Notes under the pieces: generated by a model
Seen by the model: the letters and a program-made list of their open reading frames with translations, nothing else
What the model was told of the DNA's origin: nothing
The model's database searches: none
Part shown: in pieces, positions 7,912 to 16,513 of the stretch
Layout: the number at the start of each line of letters is the position of its first letter
How positions within the stretch are numbered: position 1 is the first letter of the stretch
Program-made: the position numbers and the translations under genes
Assembly (NCBI GenBank): GCA_964627605.1
Contig: CAZVGZ010000004.1
Coordinates: 1-64,000, forward strand
Source: CAZVGZ01 sp964627605
Lineage (GTDB): Bacteria; Latescibacterota; MWCZ01; CAZVGZ01
DNA length: 64,000 bases
Direction: 5' to 3'

Positions 7912-10011
7912 ATGCCGGACCATGTAGTCCCTATAGCCGACACACCATATCTACAGCCCATCAACGAACGCCATCTGCCTGACGAAGGGCTTCGTGGCGA
8001 CTCTGTTCGTGCGGCGTGCAGCGATGGTGAAGGCACCGTCTGGTTCGCCACTGAGTGGGGTCTCAACCGAACCGACGGCCACAGTTGGTTCAGACAGGCG
8101 CCAAGGATGGATCGCCCCGCCGAATGGATAACAGCGCTCAAGTCGGATTCAGACGGCTATCTATGGGCTGGCACGTCTGACGGACTCATGCGCTTTAACG
8201 GCAACCTGTGGGAGACTGTCGCCGATGTTCCCGGGCAGATTCTGTCCATCGCGTTTGGTGACGACGATCAGGTCTGGTTGGCGTCCTCAGAGGGGCTTTT
8301 CAAGGTCACGCCGGTGATCGTTGATCGGGTGGACGCCCTCGGCGAAGAACATTGCCAGGTCGTCCTGGTGCACGACGGCACTGTCTGGGTTGGACAGCAG
8401 AACAGCCTGATTCGTCTTCGAGGGAAACAGGTCGCCAAGTACACTGGGGATGACGGTATACCAGCAGGAGAGATCAGGGCTATCTGCCCTGACCCTGACG
8501 GAAACATTCTCGTGGGCACCCGCAGCGGTCTTGTCGTGCAATCGGACGATGGTTGGAAACCGGTGGAGGGTATTCCTTACGCTGCTGTGACCGACATCGC
8601 CGTCGGGGGCAGCGGTCAGTTGTGGGTCGGCACCGACCGAGGTGTCTGTCGCAGAGATGCTTCAGGCGAGTGGCGCTACTTTCAGGGACCGCGCTGGTTT
8701 CCCTCAGAATCGGTCACCCATGTCATCCCCGATGGCCCCAACGACCTCTGGTGCGGTACAATGTTCGGTGTGGGGCGCATACGGTTCGAAGAGGTGACTC
8801 TTAGCGAGAAAGCCGAGCACGTTGAACGTATCAGCCGCGCTAGGCACAACCGCTATGGCTGGGTCACTGGAGCCTCCATGCGTCGCGCCGGGCAACTCGA
8901 AACCAGCCAGCCCAGGGAGAGCGACAACGACGGCCTATGGACCTGCCTCTATCTCGCCGCTGAGTCATTCCGCTACGCCGCCACCAACGAACCGATAGCA
9001 CAGAGATATGCCAGACAGGCGTTCGCGGCGGTGGCCGACCTGATGACCAAGACCGACATCCCCGGCTTTGCGACAAAGGCCGCACGGGAGAGGGGCAGGA
9101 CAGAGCCGCACGCAGGCGAGCCCAGGTGGAACCCGTCGCCTGATCCCAGATGGGAGTGGAAGGACGACCACTCGTCAGATGAGACGATGGGTCACTTTTT
9201 CGGCTACAGCATTTTTTACGACCTCGCCGCCACGGACGAGGACAAAGCCCAGGTGTCCAGGGTCGCTAGCGCCATTCTGGATCACATCCTCGACAACGAC
9301 CTGACCATCATCAAACGCGATGGTCTGCCAACCAGATGGGGCAGATGGGAGCCAGCGGCTCTCAATGACGATCCTGATTGGATTGAGGATCGCGGATTGA
9401 ATTCACTGGCGATTCTGGGGCATCTTCGCGCAGGTTACCACTTCTCCGGCAACGAGCGATATATGGAGAAGTACCGCGATCTCGTCGAAAACCATCACTA
9501 CGCCGAAAACACTCTTGAGAACAAAATCATCGACCCACCGAGCCACATGAACCACTCTGACGACGAGCTGGCGACCTGCGCGTTCTATCCGCTTCTTAAG
9601 TATGAGGACGATCCCAAGCTGCGGGAAATCTATTTGGAAGCGTTTCGTCTTCAGTTCGAGCCTGAGCGGATAGAAAACTGCCCCTGGTGGAATTTTCAGT
9701 ACACCGCATTCGTCCCTGATGACGGCGACCACCCGGGCGCTGTGTTTACACTCCGCGAATACCCGTGGGACTTAGTCCACTGGCCTGTTGACAACCGCCA
9801 TCGGTTGGATATTGAGATGGAGACATACCCCAGCCGTTTTGGCCGCGAGCAGCTCCACACTCTGCTTCCCATATCTGAACGCCCAATGAAAAAATGGAAC
9901 TCCAGCCCCTTCGACACCCACGGCGGCTCACCATCAGGCGAAGAGGACGGCGGCGCGTTCCTCCTCCCCTACTGGATGGGCCGCTACTACGGGTTTATCG
10001 TTGATGAATAA
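7912..10011 (+). CDS. Two-component-regulator-type beta-propeller fused to an (alpha/alpha) toroid domain
   Basis: A 699-residue protein without signal peptide or membrane segment. Residues about 20-300 contain repeated 'G.vWfaT..GL.R.dG..W' blades, as in the Reg_prop propellers that usually form the periplasmic sensor part of hybrid histidine kinases. Residues about 310-690 are helical, with Trp/His-rich loops ('WEWKDDHSSDETMGH', 'DRGLNSLAILGHLRAGYHF') that resemble the six-hairpin glycosidase or epimerase toroid. No kinase domain is present. Start ATG 7912 follows AGGAAAAG. It lies 18 bases after the deaminase gene, so the two may be cotranscribed. The enzyme activity, if any, is unknown. 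Confidence 0.7.
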   Translation: MPDHVVPIADTPYLQPINERHLPDEGLRGDSVRAACSDGEGTVWFATEWGLNRTDGHSWFRQAPRMDRPAEWITALKSDSDGYLWAGTSDGLMRFNGNLWETVADVPGQILSIAFGDDDQVWLASSEGLFKVTPVIVDRVDALGEEHCQVVLVHDGTVWVGQQNSLIRLRGKQVAKYTGDDGIPAGEIRAICPDPDGNILVGTRSGLVVQSDDGWKPVEGIPYAAVTDIAVGGSGQLWVGTDRGVCRRDASGEWRYFQGPRWFPSESVTHVIPDGPNDLWCGTMFGVGRIRFEEVTLSEKAEHVERISRARHNRYGWVTGASMRRAGQLETSQPRESDNDGLWTCLYLAAESFRYAATNEPIAQRYARQAFAAVADLMTKTDIPGFATKAARERGRTEPHAGEPRWNPSPDPRWEWKDDHSSDETMGHFFGYSIFYDLAATDEDKAQVSRVASAILDHILDNDLTIIKRDGLPTRWGRWEPAALNDDPDWIEDRGLNSLAILGHLRAGYHFSGNERYMEKYRDLVENHHYAENTLENKIIDPPSHMNHSDDELATCAFYPLLKYEDDPKLREIYLEAFRLQFEPERIENCPWWNFQYTAFVPDDGDHPGAVFTLREYPWDLVHWPVDNRHRLDIEMETYPSRFGREQLHTLLPISERPMKKWNSSPFDTHGGSPSGEEDGGAFLLPYWMGRYYGFIVDE

Positions 10012-10068
10012 GCGATAGAACAGCAGGCGCGGTGTAGACGCACCAAGAAAAAGGACACGAAGTTTCCC

Positions 10069-10087
10069 AAAAACCACGCGAAGCGTG
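10069..10087 (-). terminator. Intrinsic-terminator-like hairpin with GAA/TTC loop
   Basis: On the plus strand an A5 run (10069-10073) precedes CACGC-GAA-GCGTG (10075-10087). Read on the minus strand this is a 5-bp GC stem with a TTC loop followed by a short T run. The surrounding text (10031-10090) resembles the dispersed repeat found on both sides of the trp module. Confidence 0.4.
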
Positions 10088-10199
10088 CGCGAAGTGTGTG
10101 GTCCGCTGATTGCTGAGGAGCTTATTGATGCCATGCCGGATTGGCAGGGCTCCACTGCACGCCCAAATGTTCGTTGCCGGGAGGTATCAGTGGTCCTAA

Positions 10200-10523
10200 A
10201 TTCGCCGAACAGTACTGATCCCCATCGCCGCTGTTGCGCTCTCAACACTGATACATGCGCAGCGGCTGCCGACACTCGGTGTACTTGATCTCACCGGCGA
10301 ACGGATTGACGCCGCTGAGATCAAGTACACCGACCGCCTCCGCCTGGAGCTGGTCCGCACCGGCAAGTTCCAGGTCCTCGAGCGCGGCGAGATGGCCAAC
10401 ATCCTGGAGGAGCAAGGGTTCACGCTTTCCGAAGCCTGCAACACATCTGAGTGCGCGGTGGAGGTCGGCCAACTACTCGGCGCCGAGCAGATGGTTGCCG
10501 GAACAGTCGCCAACGTTATCCTG
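10200..10523 (+). pseudogene. Truncated CsgG/curli-assembly-like lipoprotein-family remnant
   Basis: About 108 codons read as a hydrophobic leader (VLIPIAAVALSTLIHA), followed by 'LGVLDLTGERIDAAE', 'TDRLRLELVRTGKFQVLERG' and 'ECAVEVGQLLGAEQMVAGTVA'. That order is the N-terminal half of CsgG-like proteins of the 'regulated by FlgO/CsgG' type. There is no ATG, GTG or TTG in frame before the leader (the frame opens at ATT after a TAA), and homology stops after about residue 107 with unrelated sequence behind. It is therefore a decayed fragment rather than a small gene. A perfect 16-bp inverted repeat lies inside it. Confidence 0.6.
10277..10332. repeat. Perfect 16-bp inverted repeat inside the CsgG-like remnant
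   Basis: CGGTGTACTTGATCTC at 10277-10292 is repeated in exact inverse complement at 10317-10332, with a 24-base spacer. Both arms encode parts of the CsgG-like reading frame. Confidence 0.85.
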
Positions 10524-10745
10524 ACCGATCTCCCGTATTGTAACCACCGCGCATTCTCCCACCGCTGCGCACTCGGGCCGCGCAGACTCTGTTTCTGTGT
10601 CAGTCGTTGTGCCCGTGACACTACAGCGATGGTAAACATCGGGATTGCGCGGTCTGCACGGCGATGCGCTGGTTCGCCGCATTTTCTGCGCGGTTTGCGC
10701 CGAACCTACGCAGTTCGCGCACCGCCCTCTAGCTCAACGCCAGCC

Positions 10746-12230
10746 TTATTCTGTCGGCAACCCCAACCGCTCATACTGCTCCTGTGGTGCGTCGTTTTCG
10801 CGCATCAGGCGCACCAAATGCGCGACCATCATCGCCTCGATTTCAGGATCATCAATCGGATTCAGTTGCCCAGGGTCGTTCTCCAGGTCGAACAGAAATG
10901 TCTTGGCCTGCTCGTTTTCCGGGTCGGCCAACGCTCTTCGGCTGGAGTCGATACGCAATGTGGGACAGCCTTTTGTGAACTCGAACGGTTCAGCCATCTG
11001 GGCTGTGCGAATATCCTCGACGGAGAATGCGGTCCGCATATGCGCAGGCATCAGCGTGTAGTTATACAGAGGCGTATTGTCGCCGTTCTGCGAACCACGC
11101 ATATAGACGTATCGCCCGTCGGTGACGTTCACCTGCGCACCGTGTAGCCCATATAGCCCAGCCTCGCGGACCGGCGTGTCGTTGGCCACCGTGTCAACCA
11201 AAGGCTTGCCCTGCATGTCGTTGGGGCGATCAACACCAAAATACTCCAACAACGTCGGTGCCCAATCTATCGTCTGCACCAACGATTTGCGATGCTCACC
11301 TTTGGCTTTGCACCTGGGGTCCCAGATGAAGAACGGAGAGTTGGCTATCTCGTTGTAGTGGGGCATCGCCATCTTAGCCCACCAGTCGTGCTCACCAAGC
11401 AAGAAACCGTGGTCGGTGCAGACGATGAGCATGGTGTCGTCCCACAGATCAAGTTCGTCCATCATATCCATCACGCGGCCTAAGTAGTCGTCGCACATGC
11501 TGTGGAGCGTCGCGTTTTCGTACCTGAGATGTTCGATCTCATCTTCAGTCTCGGTAACTCTACGATACTGCGGCCAATCAAAATGTTTGCCGTCGTAGTC
11601 GTGGGGGTAGTGTTTTTTGTATTCGTCGTGAGTGAAGTATGGTTCATGGGGATCGAACGTTTCTATATGCAGAAACCAGTTGTCTTCGTCAGCGTTGCGC
11701 TTCATGTAGTCCAACCCGGCGTTCATGGTCTTGTGCTGCGGCTGATCCTCGACCTCTGGCATATGCTTGCGGTTGATCCAATCCTGCCGCCACATCACGC
11801 TTTTGGGGTCTCGGTCGTGTACATCTTCCGGGATTTCTGGATCAGCGACCTGCCCCATCCAGGGGTCGCCCTCGTGCCCTCGAAGACATTCCCACGTCTG
11901 GTATTTGGTGTGGTAGTTAGCGCCGCCCTCTTCCCAGTAGTGGTAGTGATCGCTGGCGAGATGGGTATGGATTCCAGCTTCTTTGAGAATTGCCGGCATC
12001 GAGTCGTCAAACGGCTCCAGGGGCCCCCAGCTTCGATGAAGAAAATTGTACCTACCGGTGTGAATCTCCCGCCTGGCGGGCATGCACGGCATTGAGCCGA
12101 CGTAGCTATTGTCAAACGTCATCGACCGCTCAGCCAGCCTCGTAAAGTTGGGCGCATGAACCCAGTCGCAGCCATACGGCGGCAGCATCCGCCTGTTTAG
12201 CGAGTCGTACATCACCATGATCGCTTTCAT
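10746..12230 (-). CDS. Sulfatase (alkaline-phosphatase superfamily), cytosolic
   Basis: A 494-residue type I sulfatase. The formylglycine cassette is present: Cys49-Met-Pro-Ala-Arg53 followed by 'EIHTGR'. Further family features are 'CTDHGFLLGEHDWWAK' for the distal metal ligands and 'NRRMLPPYG' at the N-terminal metal loop. The chain begins directly with the catalytic fold and has no signal peptide, which is unusual because most sulfatases are exported. It should cleave sulfate esters, probably from sulfated carbohydrates, after maturation by an anaerobic or FGE-type enzyme that is not in this window. It lies upstream of no close partner; the M24 peptidase follows it in the opposite reading direction of the map but on the same strand. 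Confidence 0.88.
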   Translation of the reverse strand: MKAIMVMYDSLNRRMLPPYGCDWVHAPNFTRLAERSMTFDNSYVGSMPCMPARREIHTGRYNFLHRSWGPLEPFDDSMPAILKEAGIHTHLASDHYHYWEEGGANYHTKYQTWECLRGHEGDPWMGQVADPEIPEDVHDRDPKSVMWRQDWINRKHMPEVEDQPQHKTMNAGLDYMKRNADEDNWFLHIETFDPHEPYFTHDEYKKHYPHDYDGKHFDWPQYRRVTETEDEIEHLRYENATLHSMCDDYLGRVMDMMDELDLWDDTMLIVCTDHGFLLGEHDWWAKMAMPHYNEIANSPFFIWDPRCKAKGEHRKSLVQTIDWAPTLLEYFGVDRPNDMQGKPLVDTVANDTPVREAGLYGLHGAQVNVTDGRYVYMRGSQNGDNTPLYNYTLMPAHMRTAFSVEDIRTAQMAEPFEFTKGCPTLRIDSSRRALADPENEQAKTFLFDLENDPGQLNPIDDPEIEAMMVAHLVRLMRENDAPQEQYERLGLPTE

Positions 12231-12357
12231 CGTCTATTCCCTGATTTTCTTATTGAGAACGCCGTCGAAACACTCAGCGCTTATAACATACCTGAGGTGG
12301 TTGGTCGGAAGGAGGGGGGAAGATGACCGGTTTCGTATGGGCGCGCACTCATGTAGG

Positions 12358-13530
12358 CTACGCCAACAGCGGCGTTGTCTCCTGTTGAACTGGCTGTGTG
12401 GTGACTTCGACGCCGGTCTCTGTGCGAAATACATTGATATCAGTGCGAAAACCGCAGTCGGGGAGATAGATGCCTGGCTCAATTGAGAAGCCCAGGCCGG
12501 GGATCAAACGCCTCGTGTCGTGAGACTCCAGGTTGTCGAGGTTGGCCCCTGTGCCGTGGTCATCGACGCCGATGCTGTGGCCCGTGCGATGGATGAAGGC
12601 ATCGCCATAGCCAGCTTCGGTGATGACAGATCGTGCAGCGTCATCAGCGGCGAAGCCGGAGAGGTCTTCTCCATTCGCTGCGACGTCGATGATCGCACTC
12701 AGCGCCGCATCCCTCGCCTGGGCGATCACAGCGAAAATCTCGGCGTAGCGGTCGGTTACTTTCTCTCCTGAGTACGCCATCCAGGTGATGTCGCCGTATA
12801 CCGCTCCACTGTCGCGGGTTTTGGCCCACATATCGATCAAGATCAGATCGTCACGTCTGATCTGCACAGAGTCCAAGCTGTCGGGTGTGTAGTGAGGATC
12901 ACCGGCGTGAGCTCCCACAGCGACGATGGGAGGATGGTTGTATATCAGATCCAACTCTTCGAACCGCTCGGTCATCATCTGCTGAACGCCGTATTCGGTG
13001 ATTTGAGCGTCGGTTGATATGGCGTTGGCAATGAATGCAAGCGTCTCGTCTTTGACTTCGTAGAGATGTTTGACCGCAGTGAGGTGATTCTTATACGCCT
13101 CATCTGACCAGCGCGATTGGCACCACTGCACCAGATCGCCTGAAGAGATCACCTCGATCCCTGACGACTCCACCAGCGCGATTGTGCCGGAGTCAACTCG
13201 GCTAATGTAGGGGATCATCCCATCGGGACTGACCTCCATCGCCACCAAGTCCAAGCCACTCAATAGGGAAGCCAGTTGACTGACAAGCTCCGTCCACGAT
13301 CCGAATTTTTTGATTTCTCCTGGTACTTCCGTGAACTGCGCTGATTCTATCGACGAGACCAACCAGGTGATCTCGCCAGAGCTGGTCACTAGACAGAACC
13401 AACGCCGCGTGAGCATCCGTCCACCCAGTCCACATAGCTCCCGTGCTATCGGATTCAAAGCCTGGAAATCGTAAAACAACCACGCTGGGATACCCGTGCG
13501 GGAAAGAGCGGGGATGATTTCAGGGCTCAA
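12358..13530 (-). CDS. M24-family metallopeptidase (Xaa-Pro aminopeptidase-like)
   Basis: A 390-residue protein with a creatinase-like N-terminal domain and a pita-bread catalytic domain. Metal ligands are recognisable: Asp in 'ILIDMWAK', Asp in 'VYGDITW', His in 'HRTGHSIGVDDHG', and Glu in 'SIEPGIY'. The last ligand position, usually Glu, appears as 'RTDINVF', an Asp. It should remove N-terminal residues from Pro-containing peptides in the cytosol. The best start is a TTG at 13530 that overlaps the stop of the preceding minus-strand frame (TTGA), which implies translational coupling to the interrupted deacetylase-like gene. Confidence 0.83.
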   Translation of the reverse strand: MSPEIIPALSRTGIPAWLFYDFQALNPIARELCGLGGRMLTRRWFCLVTSSGEITWLVSSIESAQFTEVPGEIKKFGSWTELVSQLASLLSGLDLVAMEVSPDGMIPYISRVDSGTIALVESSGIEVISSGDLVQWCQSRWSDEAYKNHLTAVKHLYEVKDETLAFIANAISTDAQITEYGVQQMMTERFEELDLIYNHPPIVAVGAHAGDPHYTPDSLDSVQIRRDDLILIDMWAKTRDSGAVYGDITWMAYSGEKVTDRYAEIFAVIAQARDAALSAIIDVAANGEDLSGFAADDAARSVITEAGYGDAFIHRTGHSIGVDDHGTGANLDNLESHDTRRLIPGLGFSIEPGIYLPDCGFRTDINVFRTETGVEVTTQPVQQETTPLLA

Positions 13531-14420
13531 GACTCTGAGCCTTTTGGAAGACGCATCTGGGCTACAAAAGTGTCCCTGATAGACGACAGCGTCTCGAAAT
13601 GTAGCTCGTAGCTGTTAGACAGGTTGTTGAGATGTTCTTGCATCTCTCCCAAAGTGCCCAGATGTTCTCCCTCTGGGACGCTGTAGTCCACAAAGTTGTG
13701 GGTGAGGATGCACAGTGTTCTGAAAGGTATCTCCTACCCCTCCATCCTCTCAAAGGTGTTTTCCAGTGCTGGCAGATGCCACTCGGTGAACGTGCCTCTC
13801 TCGATTCGAACGTCCCGCGAGTCGCCGTCTGGTTGCCGCGTTTTGGGGTTTGTCGTAAGCGGAATCTCCAGACACGGCAGATCGCCAGAGGCCATGTAAT
13901 CGTCGGCGTTCGCCCAGTGGGCGTCAGGGTCAGCACCTAGCCAATGCGCTGCAAACGTCGAAACATCGCGACCAGGGCTGGAATTTGATGCAACGTCAAA
14001 CCCCAACTCCACCAGTGCTGTGAAGGTGTCCCCATTGCTCGAAAGATTGCCGGCGCGGTAGGCGCGAGGAGCGGTGCCGACAGCGTTGGCTACAACCTCT
14101 TTTCCAAGAGCGATAAGTTCAGACTGGGTGTCCAAGTCATATTCGGCGAGATATTGTGTGTAATGATGGTCCAGAAAACTTTGCGGATGGGTGTGTAGCC
14201 CCAACTCTACACCCTGGTTGGCATAATCACGGAAAAGCGTGGTGTGTTTTTCGGCGCACTCTGGGACGAGAATTGGTTTGGCTCCGAACCCCAGAAGGGT
14301 GTCAGCGTACCCGCGAATGGTGCGCTCGCTCAGTTCCCAGGTCTCTGGACCGCCAGGCGGGGATTCTGAGACGATCCTTTCGCAGTCCATCGTGAACGCG
14401 ACATACAGAGGTTGTGACAT
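13527..14420 (-). pseudogene. Polysaccharide deacetylase-like (NodB fold) gene with in-frame amber codon
   Basis: Reading starts at ATG 14420 with 'YVAFTMDCERI' (catalytic Asp), continues through 'LHTHPQSFLDHH' (metal-binding His-x-His) and 'AYRAGNLSSNGDTF', and reaches TAG at 13734-13736 after 228 codons. The same frame then continues without interruption for 68 codons ('IPFRTLCILTHNFVDYS', 'LHFETLSSIRDTFVAQM') to a TGA that overlaps the TTG start of the M24 gene. The downstream part reads as protein, so the full gene is about 297 codons with one nonsense codon. Possible explanations are recent inactivation, a consensus error, or readthrough. Neighbouring genes end in TAG normally, so no code change is implied. 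Confidence 0.7.
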
Positions 14421-14450
14421 GACTAAAAGCCCTGGTTACTGTTTGTTGGA

Positions 14451-15632
14451 CTAGTGGTGAAACAGGCGGACACCAGAGTGGTGCAGTCTGATACGATACT
14501 CGTTGCAGGCCTCAATGACGCTCTCGGCTCTGATGGAACCGCCGGTTTCGACTATGTAGCCAACACCGCTTTCATGGGCGCGGTCCACGGTGTCGCGAAA
14601 CGGGATGAACGCGTCTGAGCTTAATGAAACCCCCTCAAACCGGGCCAGCCACTGGGTTTTCTCCTGCTGAGAGAGTCTGTCAGGTACTGTTTCCAGCACA
14701 TGCGCCCAGCTTTCGATCTCCTTGGGGGTGGCGTCGAGGGATAGAAACTGATCGGTGGTGTTGTCCTTGTCAGGTCGTTTGACGCCTTTTTTGAACGGCA
14801 GCGAGAGCAGCTTGGAGTGCTGCCTTAGAAACCACAGATCGGCTTTATGGCACGCAAGTCTCACACAGTGAATGCGCGACTGCTGCCCGGCACCGATGCC
14901 TATGCACTGTCCGTCATACGCTACCGCAATCGAGTTTGATTGGGTGTATTTGAGCGTGATGGTCGCCACCAGCAGGTCACGCACCGCCCACTCTGGCAGA
15001 CCGGTCAACCTTTCGTCGGATGCGACACTGTCCAGTATAGAGCGGTCGAGCCTGGTGTGGTTGCTGGTCTGCTCGAACGTCATGCCGAATATTTCCCGCG
15101 CCTCCGATGGAGGAGCTTCGTAGTTCTGATCGATCTGCAGCACCAGGTAGTTGCCGCCCTTTTTCTCTTTCAGAAGCTCGAGGGCATCGCTGTCATATCC
15201 CGGCGCAATAATCCCGTCGGAGACCTCTCGCTTCAAAATCGCAGCGAGGCTCAAATCCACGGTGTCGCTCACAGCGGTGAAATCGCCAAATGACGATATC
15301 CGGTCGGCGCCACGGGCACGGGCGTAGGCTGTGGCGACTGGCGAGAGTTCGCCCAGATCGTCGACGCGATATGAGTGCGCCAGGGCATCAGAGAGTGGCG
15401 TCCCCACCGCCGCACCAGCGGGACTAACGTGTTTGAATGACGCCGCTGCTGGAAGATTCAGAGCGTGCCTAAGTTCTCGCACTAGCTGCCAGGCGTTGAG
15501 CGCATCCATTAGATTGATGTAGCCCGGTGAGCCGTTTAGGACGCTCAGAGGCATTTCGCCAGAACGGACGGACAGTTTGGCGTCGGCTTGATGCGGGTTG
15601 CAGCCGTATCGAAGTGGTATCTCGTTGCTCAT
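14451..15632 (-). CDS. purH: Stand-alone AICAR formyltransferase (PurH C-terminal domain)
   Basis: The 393-residue protein covers only the AICAR transformylase domain of PurH and lacks the IMP cyclohydrolase (MGS-like) domain that bacterial PurH normally carries at its N-terminus. Family features include 'LRYGCNPHQ' near the start, the catalytic Lys-His in 'SFKHVSPAGAAVG', 'YTQSNSIAVAYDGQCIGIGAGQQSR', and 'DAFIPFRDTVDRA' near the end. It transfers a formyl group from 10-formyl-THF to AICAR in the last steps of purine synthesis. A separate cyclohydrolase must be encoded elsewhere if the pathway is complete. Start ATG 15632 follows AGGAT. Confidence 0.85.
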   Translation of the reverse strand: MSNEIPLRYGCNPHQADAKLSVRSGEMPLSVLNGSPGYINLMDALNAWQLVRELRHALNLPAAASFKHVSPAGAAVGTPLSDALAHSYRVDDLGELSPVATAYARARGADRISSFGDFTAVSDTVDLSLAAILKREVSDGIIAPGYDSDALELLKEKKGGNYLVLQIDQNYEAPPSEAREIFGMTFEQTSNHTRLDRSILDSVASDERLTGLPEWAVRDLLVATITLKYTQSNSIAVAYDGQCIGIGAGQQSRIHCVRLACHKADLWFLRQHSKLLSLPFKKGVKRPDKDNTTDQFLSLDATPKEIESWAHVLETVPDRLSQQEKTQWLARFEGVSLSSDAFIPFRDTVDRAHESGVGYIVETGGSIRAESVIEACNEYRIRLHHSGVRLFHH

Positions 15633-15675
15633 CGACTATCCTGCTTTGTGTGGTGGCTGGTGTTGTCGAAAAAGA

Positions 15676-16497
15676 CTATTCGGACTCTTGCTGCCTTATC
15701 TGCTCAATGTGAGCGAGTGTGTCCCGCTCAATCTGGCTCAAACGGACATTGTCTGCCGCTGGCAGGTTTTCGTGTACGTGCTCTACTGCCCGCATCGCAT
15801 TCATTACCACATCCACTGACGGGTTGGAGAGCACGAATTTCAGATAGGCGTGGGGCAGATTGACCTCCCTCGGCGCTGCGGCGGAAAGAAATCTGCCTCG
15901 TCTGAACGGCTGGAGCGCCACGACGCCTATCTCCATGGCGTGGGCGAAATCAAAAGTCTCTTGAGCGCCCTGACTGTGGTAGTTGTAGGAGGTCATGCAC
16001 ATCCCGAACGGATGATCTTCTGGAAGTGACTCCAATATGCCGTGGTTCACCATCCCGATTCCAAGATGGTTTATGACGCCTTCAGACTTGAGGTCGCCCA
16101 TTAAGGAAAACTCCTCGTCCGTGAAAAAGTCTCTGTCCCCAGGATGGTGAAGCACAAAGATGTCAATGTACTCGCTTCTGATGTCCTTAAGCGACTCGAC
16201 GATCCGGTCGCGGTCTGGAGGCTGCCAATCCCAACTGTCGGGATAGAATGACCAGGCGCAGATGATCGCTTCGTCCCGCCGTCCCAAAACCTCAAGACAG
16301 CGGCCTAAATGGAACCGCTCAGGCTGGTGGGTGGTGTCAAAGAAGTTGACACCACCGTCAAGCGCAGCCTCCACAATTCGCACCATCTCGTCCTCAGCCG
16401 GACACGGCCCCTCGCCCAAATCCTCAATGAAACTGTGGCCCCCCAACCCGATGGGGGAGACCGAAAGCCCTGTCCGGCCTAATGTTACGTTCTCCAT
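15676..16497 (-). CDS. Aldo/keto reductase-family protein with degenerate catalytic tetrad
   Basis: A TIM-barrel protein of 273 residues beginning 'TLGRTGLSVSPIGLGGHSF', typical of the AKR superfamily. The Asp of the tetrad is present ('VNFFDTTHQPER') and so is the His ('DIFVLHHPGD'). The Tyr expected five residues after Asp is missing, and the usual Lys position reads 'IICAWSF'. Activity as a normal NADPH-dependent reductase is therefore doubtful. ATG 16497 is preferred over the adjacent TTG 16500 because GGAG lies five bases upstream. It lies 16 bases after a canonical AKR on the same strand, probably in one operon. Confidence 0.8.
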   Translation of the reverse strand: MENVTLGRTGLSVSPIGLGGHSFIEDLGEGPCPAEDEMVRIVEAALDGGVNFFDTTHQPERFHLGRCLEVLGRRDEAIICAWSFYPDSWDWQPPDRDRIVESLKDIRSEYIDIFVLHHPGDRDFFTDEEFSLMGDLKSEGVINHLGIGMVNHGILESLPEDHPFGMCMTSYNYHSQGAQETFDFAHAMEIGVVALQPFRRGRFLSAAAPREVNLPHAYLKFVLSNPSVDVVMNAMRAVEHVHENLPAADNVRLSQIERDTLAHIEQIRQQESE

Positions 16498-16513
16498 CAA
16501 CTCTCCAGTTTAG

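Noticed and set aside
11502..12095. 197-codon plus-strand frame opposite the sulfatase, rich in Val and Phe
   Set aside because: It mirrors sulfatase codons; the sulfatase has an intact active site, and the antisense text has no motif.
13734..13736. Reassigned UAG codon as an explanation for the amber in the deacetylase
   Set aside because: Several intact genes in the window, such as the URO-D protein and the CsgG-neighbouring genes, end in TAG without downstream continuity, so a global code change does not fit.
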